From assembly GCA_963513935.1 (NCBI GenBank), contig OY740774.1, positions 98,215,668 to 98,279,667 of the forward strand: a stretch of 64,000 bases of DNA, written 5' to 3'. This stretch comes from Aphrophora alni (Eukaryota; Arthropoda; Insecta; Hemiptera; Aphrophoridae). Numbering within the stretch: position 1 is the first letter of the stretch; each line of letters begins with the position of its first letter. The notes under the pieces are model-generated. The model saw nothing but the letters and a program-made list of their open reading frames with translations. It was not told the origin of the DNA and searched no databases. Shown piece after piece: positions 60,201-64,000 of this stretch. Both the position numbers and the translations under genes were made by a program.

Positions 60201-61669
60201 GAAATTTTGATTAATAGAATTATTTTTACTTGTTGTTTGCCTTTGGACTGGTTAGTAATAGTACTATAAATACCTTATTGGTTGTCCGCAGTTCATTAGT
60301 TGTAGGTGTTGCTACACCATCGTTTCACCGAACACAGTCGGCTTTGTCAGGTACAGTACTAACACATAATAATAATGCTGAACCCTTTAAAATAATCCGA
60401 GTTAAGTTCTTCGTTACACGTATTAAATATTAGAATTATCTATGGCCACATATATAAACTATTCGATCTATTGGTAGATTCTTACATGTTACGTTATTGT
60501 AAATGTACGGTGTCCGATGAAACCAAATGTGTTCGGCGAAAAAGCGCTATAGCAACATCTACAACTAACGGACTGTGGACAACTAAAAAGGTATTTTATA
60601 GTAGTTCAATTATTTAACTTAAACACTATTTTTGTTAGTAGCATTGTGATAATGATTTACCATTCATTGTGATTAAAGTGATAGTAAACATTATGTTGTA
60701 TCTATCAATAAACCCTGAAACTCTGCCTTAACTAAAAAACAAACTGTACTCCCAGCACTGCTAGGCCTTGGTGGTGGTTACCCAATGCATGGGAAATTTA
60801 AACAATTCAACTACTGTTTATATTTTACTCTATTTACATTGATGAATATATACAAGTTACATAAAAGCTATATCAAGTTTCAGAGGAAATTTCAAGAGAT
60901 AAATTATTGGTCTAACAATTATGTAATTAATAATTTATTTGATATTTTATAATCCTATGAGTGTCGAAGAATTCGTATAACTGAAAAACATTCCTAATTG
61001 GAGCATCTGCATCCAGTTGGGCAAAATTAAATGAAACAGTTGAGTAACTGTTATGACAAATTGTCATTTTAAAATGGGAAATATAATTTTAAAAATTTTG
61101 TACATAGATCATTTGTTGTAGTTATAAAGAGTCTTTTTTTGTACAGTACACATGTACTGCTATTACAAACGTCTAGACAAATTGACAAATGCATGAATTA
61201 ATACAGGATCTTGCTTTGTTCGATCAATCATAATAGGTAACCTAATATAATTATTTTGTGTTAACAGCTTTTCAATACATACTTTTGCACCTGTTCTTCA
61301 TTGTAATAATGTGCACATTTATGCTATTTGAAAAATATATATTTATTCTATTTACAGTAAGAACTTTTATGGTGTTTGTAATTATTCTTAATTAATGTTA
61401 AATACCTAATTTATTTGTTTTAGTGGTACCGAAGATGATCAGACAGAAAGTACTACCTCTGGGGATAAAAGTGAGGATAAAAGTAAGGAAGCGAAACAAC
61501 CAGGGAAAAAAGGTAAAGTGTGGATAGAAAAGGCTGACAGATGGAGACATGATCTTTACGTAGAGGATGATCAAAAACCAAAGAGCACTCAAGAGCTGAT
61601 TGACACTTATGGGTATGACATCCGTAATGAAGATGCACCTCCAAAAGCAAGAAGGAGAAGACGATATGG
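36790..61669 (+). CDS. btz: Barentsz / CASC3 (MLN51), N-terminal part (4 exons, 3' end outside window)
   Basis: Core component of the exon junction complex; its SELOR domain binds eIF4AIII and RNA, linking splicing to mRNA localisation and decay. Exons: 36790-36891, 46930-47121, 58459-58577, 61424-61669; GT-AG introns, phases 0, 0, 2, and open at the right (phase 2 donor GTGAGA). The ~220 residues comprise an acidic, Ser-rich N-terminus and then most of the SELOR domain: KKLDDDEDRRNPQYIPKKG, FYEHDDR, VWIEKADRWRHDLY and STQELIDTYGYDIR, ending in KARRRRRYG. These agree in order and wording with CASC3. The Pro-rich remainder must lie beyond the window. The first intron is 10 kb and the second 11 kb, full of transposon remains. 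Confidence 0.94.
36892..37701. other. btz intron 1, unassigned
   Basis: AT-rich; nothing recognised before the inverted-repeat element at 37702. Confidence 0.4.
37702..38708. mobile_element. long-TIR MITE family B, copy 1 (with nested insertion)
   Basis: Ends read TTAGTTAAGAAAATC..TTTACTACCTAC and, inverted, the same words at 38659-38708. The arms also share TTATTTTGAAA and a GACAC..TT..GA motif. Without the nested MITE (37771-38148) it is about 620 bp. A second copy with the same ends lies at 38999-39480. No coding capacity. Confidence 0.7.
37771..38148. mobile_element. MITE with perfect 32-bp TIRs, nested in family B copy
   Basis: 378 bp. The left end GGGGTCTTTTTTAGAAGAGC and onward to ..CCACTTTT is repeated as an exact inverted copy at the right end (38117-38148). 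It is flanked by ATTTTT on both sides (37765-37770, 38149-38154), a 6-bp target duplication. Perfect TIRs suggest recent activity. The short frame inside (37931-38113) shows no known family. Confidence 0.88.
38999..39480. mobile_element. long-TIR MITE family B, copy 2
   Basis: About 480 bp with arms of ~110 bp: left GTTAAGAAAG..ATCATTTACTACCTATC, GGAAGACACTTTTGAAGTAC and CCAAAATACATTAGTTTAGT; the right arm carries the complements in reverse order. The left arm words are also found on both sides of the nested MITE in copy 1, which shows what the empty site looked like. Confidence 0.75.
39481..41089. other. btz intron 1, unassigned
   Basis: Holds a (TA)n run at 39885-39925. A mixed-composition stretch near 40070-40200 was read in all frames without a match. 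Otherwise AT-rich. Confidence 0.4.
41090..41545 (+). pseudogene. LINE fragment, RT connection to RNase H
   Basis: KLEKFQQQACLGIAFVS-like text resembles the xLQRxQRLACLGITGA block after the RT domain of jockey/R1-type LINEs, followed by PVPIYL (PPLxLY in the family) and then KLYTEGLRMK, a decayed YTDGS RNase H start. Frameshifts and stops are present. Confidence 0.55.
41560..41640 (-). repeat. dispersed repeat family A, fragment
   Basis: Minus-strand words GGTACCTTAGGATTG and CCTATACTCACGATAAGT match the right part of copies 1 and 3. Confidence 0.45.
41801..41846 (-). ncRNA. hammerhead-ribozyme-like motif (copy 2)
   Basis: Minus strand: helix I TTAGTTGC pairs over 8 positions with GCAATTAA (one G-T wobble); core TTGAAAA (three changes from CTGANGA, two of them C-to-T or G-to-A); helix II TGCC/GGCA with a 4-nt loop; AAAA in place of GAAA; helix III C-G around ATTT; TC as the UH step. 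The core changes fit CpG-type decay of a once functional motif, while helix I is intact. Confidence 0.5.
41850..44600. other. btz intron 1, mostly unassigned
   Basis: The stretch 41850-42000, upstream of the minus-strand hammerhead-like motif, is purine-rich on the plus strand and may be the 3' end of a decayed Penelope-like element. 42490-42790 is less AT-rich. About 43270-43400 has a piece of dispersed repeat family C. No coding motif. Confidence 0.35.
45021..45728 (-). mobile_element. 5'-truncated LINE inserted in the Penelope GIY-YIG domain
   Basis: 708 bp in minus orientation, flanked by the 14-bp duplication TGGCGGTTGGATTA (45007-45020 and 45729-45742). The element ends (on its own strand) in TAATC repeats, seen as GATTA units from 45016. 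It carries an uninterrupted frame with the RNase H end and the C-terminal zinc-knuckle-like region. An intact frame, clear duplication and clean tail indicate a young insertion. Confidence 0.9.
45128..45706 (-). CDS. LINE polyprotein C-terminus (RNase H end and CCHC-like region)
   Basis: 192 residues open. RWVPGHRGIQGNEMADTLAK is the RNase H motif with its last catalytic Asp. Further on, LITGHGQFRKHLATVG and CRLCLQAVESARHIIFDC form the C-x2-C-x8-H-x4-C knuckle common after RNase H in R1/jockey-type LINEs. The start Met is only where the truncated copy happens to have one; the real protein began far upstream. No stop or frameshift in 579 bp. Confidence 0.88.
   Translation of the reverse strand: MVKDCLSTLMKLSTRNMVELRWVPGHRGIQGNEMADTLAKKGASTPFMGPEPMCCISRNMAKSAVNNWAKEELRQRWHRTPGLTQSKQLINGPSNNLTKSLIKLDRLQLKRAVGLITGHGQFRKHLATVGVFEDDQSCRLCLQAVESARHIIFDCGMLERRRRELFGILQPGEEEDTYLVEKILKLVRGTGF
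46046..46095 (+). ncRNA. hammerhead-ribozyme-like motif (copy 1, in Penelope-like element)
   Basis: Helix I AAGCTGTTT pairs with GGCACGGCT with one bulged base and several G-T pairs; core TTGACAA (CTGANGA with two transitions); helix II GCC/GGC; GAAA exact at 46074-46077; helix III one T-G pair around CTTG; TT as the UH step. It lies 72 bp after the GIY-YIG frame stop. Hammerheads are known in the terminal repeats of Penelope-like elements, which supports the call. Confidence 0.5.
46111..46929. other. btz intron 1 end
   Basis: No recognised element. It ends with TTGTTTCAG, the acceptor of exon 2. Confidence 0.4.
46930..47121 (+). CDS. btz: btz exon 2 (acidic N-terminal region)
   Basis: 64 codons, phase 0 at both ends, donor GTAAGT. 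It reads LNTSLTTGSEESEYETLEE and further Asp/Glu/Ser-rich sequence ending IIIEDEREEDGDE. CASC3 proteins have the same kind of SEExE acidic run before the SELOR domain. Confidence 0.88.
47122..47479. other. btz intron 2 start
   Basis: AT-rich; nothing recognised. Confidence 0.4.
47480..47960 (+). pseudogene. SGNH/GDSL-esterase-like domain of a retroelement ORF1
   Basis: Reads KSKVFIFNDSLSPGV, then VMPGAGLEIVVDS and, after a frame break near 47690, TSADYVIVFGGANDI. The order FxDS..PGA..VxxGGxND is that of the SGNH hydrolase fold (catalytic Ser in DS, ND as block III). Such domains occur in insect retroelement ORF1 proteins; host esterase pseudogene is the alternative. Two or more frame breaks. 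Confidence 0.6.
48204..48244. repeat. (TG)20 microsatellite
   Basis: Pure TG dinucleotide run in btz intron 2. Confidence 0.98.
48245..51235. other. btz intron 2, fragments of dispersed repeat family C
   Basis: AT-rich. The pieces at about 49250-49640 and 50510-50640 resemble parts of 43270-43400, 57030-57200 and 57630-58070 (words such as AAAATGG followed by TCAAAGTTTTAAA, and TTTTAATnAAnTTTGG). No coding motif; the open frames here are AT-rich chance frames. Confidence 0.35.
51236..52480 (-). pseudogene. LINE 3' part, RT thumb to RNase H to C-terminus
   Basis: The minus strand gives LYTSVVKPAITYGTTVWW, GIQRLACLPVTGAV and LNILPIDLFIK (the region after the RT domain), then KVICIYNNSQAALK and PGHARINENENGDMLANKAS (RNase H end). 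The terminal part reads through GKDWHLCTHG. Many stops and frameshifts, so it is an older copy than that at 45021. Confidence 0.75.
52481..56856. other. btz intron 2, unassigned
   Basis: 4.4 kb, AT-rich. The only clear structures are a 7-bp hairpin TCCGGTC/GACCGGA at 53094-53112, a G-run at 55424-55437 and T- or A-runs. Frames at 55033-55341 and 53939-54139 show no family resemblance. Confidence 0.35.
56857..57470. mobile_element. MITE with ATGGGTGTCC ends and TATA flanks
   Basis: 614 bp. The left end is ATGGGTGTCCCTAAAGTTCC; the right end is the inverted ATGGGTGTCCAAAAAGTACC. TATA lies outside each end (56853-56856 and 57471-57474), consistent with a TA or TATA target duplication. It has no transposase; the interior includes family C repeat text. 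Confidence 0.7.
57471..58458. other. btz intron 2 end, family C repeat text
   Basis: 57630-58070 resembles pieces near 43270 and 49250. It ends with TTTTTCAG, the acceptor of exon 3. A hairpin of CTGCTACA/TGTAGCAG type lies near 58292-58325. Confidence 0.35.
58459..58577 (+). CDS. btz: btz exon 3 (start of SELOR domain)
   Basis: 119 bp. It reads KKLDDDEDRRNPQYIPKKG then FYEHDDR, the SELOR-domain start recognised in CASC3 (DDDEDRxNPxYIPxKGxFxEHD). The donor is GTATGT after a phase 2 split (AT). Confidence 0.95.
58578..59230. other. btz intron 3, unassigned
   Basis: The frame 58754-59095 is open for 113 codons but has no motif I know. GC is slightly higher than its flanks, so it may be a transposon scrap. 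Confidence 0.3.
59235..59420 (+). repeat. possible tRNA-derived SINE
   Basis: A box-A-like TGGTATAGTGGTTAAATGG (59249-59267) is followed about 35 nt later by a box-B-like GGATTCGGATC. The 5' part has the look of a tRNA but lacks a closing acceptor stem, so a SINE head is more likely than a tRNA gene. Confidence 0.45.
59421..60261. other. btz intron 3, unassigned
   Basis: AT-rich, with one short GC-rich hairpin GCGGCGC/GCGCTGC near 59903-59919. Nothing else was seen. Confidence 0.4.
60264..60601. mobile_element. TA-flanked MITE with ~50-bp TIRs
   Basis: 338 bp. The left end CTATAAATACCTTATTGGTT continues through GTCCGCAGTTCATTAGTTGT; the right end is its inverted, slightly diverged copy. TA flanks both ends (60262-60263 and 60602-60603), as for Tc1/mariner-type elements. 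The arms continue through TAGTTGTAGGTGTTGCT. No transposase. Confidence 0.8.
60604..61423. other. btz intron 3 end
   Basis: AT-rich; it ends in TTTGTTTTAG, the acceptor of exon 4. Confidence 0.5.
61424..61669 (+). CDS. btz: btz exon 4 (SELOR domain, second half)
   Basis: 246 bp. It starts IGTEDDQTESTTSGDKSEDK, an insect-specific Lys/Glu-rich spacer, then KVWIEKADRWRHDLYVED and STQELIDTYGYDIR. The trypsin-like WxxDRWxHDxYxEDEQxPKSxxELxxxYGYDIR pattern is the family hallmark, with the conserved Trp. It ends RRRRYG with a phase 2 GTGAGA donor. Confidence 0.96.
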
Positions 61670-62067
61670 GTGAGATTTAGTTTAGATTTACTAATTTCAA
61701 TATTTTGATACAGGGTTGTGATTCTTTTACTTTCTATATTTGATTATTAACCCTAGAATTGGCAACTTTAAATCTATTAACTTGTGAGTGTTTTCGGACA
61801 TTATTCTAAAATTTATAAATAATGTTATTTTAAGATGAAACAAATTTTGTATTTATCATTTGTATCTGGGAATTATTTAGAATAACATTGAATCAACAAA
61901 ATCAAATTGGTTAACAATTTTTTGGGAGTAATCTTGAAAAGAATACAAAAATATGTTCAAGTAAAGCCGGTTTTGTATTTTCGATGTATCAAATAAATAT
62001 GAACAAATTCAGAATAAAAAAAGAACCATTTTGTATGTTTTTCAGAAATAAAATTTTTTGCAGGCTA
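61670..62067. other. btz intron 4 start
   Basis: AT-rich; nothing recognised up to the Tigger element. Confidence 0.5.
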
Positions 62068-63773
62068 CAGTAAAACCCCGATTAACCGGAATAATGGGGG
62101 CGGGACCGTTCCGGATAATCAAATGTTGGTATTTCAAGGTTAATTTCAGAAAAATATGCATACATCTTGTAGGTTTTCCCAACGTAAGTTTAATATAAAA
62201 ACAAATATTTACAAATGTACATTAAAAATGCTATTTCTTAAAGTAATCAACAATCTTTTTCTGCACTTTTTCTTCAACGCGGTTGCGGGCAGCCTTGTAT
62301 CGCCATCTTTTTGTTATTAGCAAATCAGCGGGTGTAGAATCATGTGACTGATCAACGAATTGAAGTGCGATCTAAAAAAAAATACCCATACTGTACTGTA
62401 TCTACATATTCTACATTTAAATTATGAATTTTAAATGAAACAAATATTATTCAATACAATATGAAAGAATGACTCCTACCTCGAAAGCATTTAAAAACAG
62501 TGTCTGCTACCACTCGGCTGACGTCACATGCAGTCGTCGCATATGCGTCGTCATCTCCATCAACGGAATCTGCTGTTCCTTGCACCATGTCGACGATGTC
62601 TCAATCGGAAAGCTCAAGTTCGGATTCGTCTAATTGTACCCACTCTGTGACGTCATTTTCTTCCATGTTTTCGCATCCTGGCACTTTCGTCAGCAATTCT
62701 GACAAATTTTCAAAATCTTCGTCCTCCCAACCATTAGTTGACGTCACACCTTCATACAGTTTGTTCTGTGCTTTCTGCAAATACACAACTTCTTTCATTG
62801 TCACAGATTTTAGAGCCTCTGGCAAATTTTTTCGGCCACTGTCACTTTCCTGGAGAATGTGTCGCAACAGAAACCCTCTATAATACCGCTTCCGTGTCTC
62901 AATCACTCCCTGGTCCATTGGTTGGATTAGACTAGTGATGTTTGGTGGTAGGAATTGAACAATAATGTCACCGTTCTTCAGAAGGCCCGGATGTGTTATT
63001 CAGAGACCTTTTTCTTTTAAAAATCGCTTGACTTTTGGCACAAACTGTTTGTGAAACCCGTATCTGGTTTTAATACTATCAAGCTGTCCGTTGCTTGCAG
63101 AGAAATCTTTTCCATCATCTCCAAGCATTTAAGATAAGAGCTTTGCCTTTTCTTGAAGAACAGGGCCAGTTATCGAGACTCCTTTCTCTCTTTGTTGAGT
63201 GAACCACAAAAACAATGATTCATTAACTTGTTCGAAATCGGAAGTTTTCATTGTTTTCCGATTAGGACCTGTTGTGGAGTATTTTAAAATCTGTTATTTT
63301 TAACCCAATTAGCAACTGTTGATGTACCTACATTGAAGTCTGCTGCTACCTTCCTCAAAATATCTCCGTTTTCTATACGTCTGATGGTTTCCAACTTATC
63401 TCTAATATTCACTACTACACGTTTTCTCTTCGTAGACATTGCGAAAATCGTTCTCCGAATACACTATATATACACTTTTAAATTCAGCAAATGTCACTAC
63501 AAAACAACAACAGTAAATGCGTTGTCACCATGTGCAGGTGTGTGAGTTCACGGTACACTGATTATTTAGTGCGATATGGGAATGCGGAAAATGTAGTATA
63601 GGTCAACCCCCACCCCCTCGTGGTGGATCAGGTATGTGGTAAAACCCGTCAAAACAACCCCTTAGTCATACGCCGGGTTTTTCCTCTCTGTTAGTGATTA
63701 TTCGTTTATTTTAGGCCGTTCTGGTTAACCCGGGTTCCGGTTTAACGAGGTCCGGTTAAGCAGGGTTTTACTG
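62068..63773 (-). mobile_element. Tigger/pogo-type DNA transposon, internally deleted
   Basis: 1706 bp with ends CAGTAAAACCCCGATTAACC and, inverted, CAGTAAAACCCTGCTTAACC; TA lies on both sides (62066-62067, 63774-63775). The transposase runs on the minus strand. It sits in btz intron 4, in the opposite direction to the gene. Confidence 0.92.
62601..63439 (-). pseudogene. Tigger transposase, catalytic core partly deleted
   Basis: Start codon at 63439-63437: MSTKRKRVVVNIRDKLETI, then NVGTSTVANWVKN, the first CENP-B-type HTH. Past frame breaks, VNESLFLWFTQQREKGVS gives the second HTH. The text then jumps to FLPPNITSLIQPMDQGVI, which normally follows the second catalytic Asp by a short distance, and on to YYRGFLLRHIL. 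The part with the first two catalytic aspartates (about 150 residues) is missing, and several stops and frameshifts occur. It ends near SELELSD in an acidic tail. Confidence 0.85.
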
Positions 63774-63775
63774 TA

Positions 63776-64000
63776 TTTACAAAAAAAAAAAAAAAAAAAA
63801 AAAATGTAAAAATTACAAAAATATCACCATTAACACTTGTAAATAAAAAAAAAGCAATGTGTTTTATAATTTTATTGTAAATAGTATTAAAAATGATAAT
63901 ATAGTTTTGAATGTAAAAATATTTGCCTTTGGAAAAAAAGGAAAACTTATTATATAACAGAATTTTTTTTTTTTTACACATTATCACAAAAATATATGGA
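63776..64000. other. btz intron 4, AT-rich end of window
   Basis: A 24-nt A-run follows the Tigger right end, then AT-rich sequence with T-runs. No coding exon of btz was seen here. Confidence 0.5.

Noticed and set aside
62500..62883. 127-residue plus-strand Ser-rich frame
   Set aside because: It is antisense to the Tigger transposase tail, whose minus-strand motifs are recognisable.

Overview
The window is animal nuclear DNA: AT-rich, with split genes, GT-AG introns of up to about 11 kb, and many decayed transposons. The genes and the mix of elements (Penelope-like, jockey/R1-type and CR1-like LINEs, hAT, mariner, Tigger/pogo, TIR MITEs) point to an insect, perhaps a hemipteran or similar large-genome insect. 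I cannot name the species. No bacterial-style operon, CRISPR array, rRNA or canonical tRNA was seen.

Three protein-coding genes account for the real coding sequence. (1) Fen1 (flap endonuclease 1), + strand: the C-terminal 229 residues lie in four exons between 1820 and 7166, and the N-terminal half is off the left edge. (2) Cfap45 (cilia- and flagella-associated protein 45), - strand: nine exons between 34059 and 9059 give a continuous 525-residue coiled-coil protein with every splice phase matching. (3) btz/CASC3 (Barentsz, exon junction complex core), + strand: four exons between 36790 and 61669 give the first ~220 residues including most of the SELOR domain, and the gene runs off the right edge. 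Fen1 and Cfap45 converge tail to tail. Cfap45 and btz diverge from a ~2.7 kb intergenic region that holds a perfect palindromic RFX X-box (36127-36140), the expected control site for a ciliary gene.

The introns and spacers are packed with mobile-element remains: a hAT transposase (2.2-3.25 kb), a mariner fragment (7.6-7.9 kb), a CR1-like RT fragment (9.9-10.5 kb), a Tigger-derived MITE with an internal 75-bp minisatellite (16.2-16.9 kb), a 2.2 kb RT/RNase H LINE (21.1-23.3 kb), a hAT MITE with 8-bp target duplication (29.6-29.9 kb), a MITE nested inside another MITE (37.7-38.7 kb), a Penelope-like element with a GIY-YIG domain split by a younger LINE (44.6-46.1 kb), another LINE 3' end (51.2-52.5 kb), TA-flanked MITEs (56.9 and 60.3 kb) and a Tigger element lacking much of its DDE core (62.1-63.8 kb).

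The most interesting signal is a set of five dispersed sequences that fit a type-I hammerhead ribozyme fold. Each has a CUGANGA-like box, a GAAA-like box, a one-pair helix III with a 2-4 nt loop and a UH cleavage step. Their helix I arms differ in sequence but stay complementary. One sits about 70 bp downstream of the Penelope-like GIY-YIG reading frame, where such ribozymes are known in that retroelement class.
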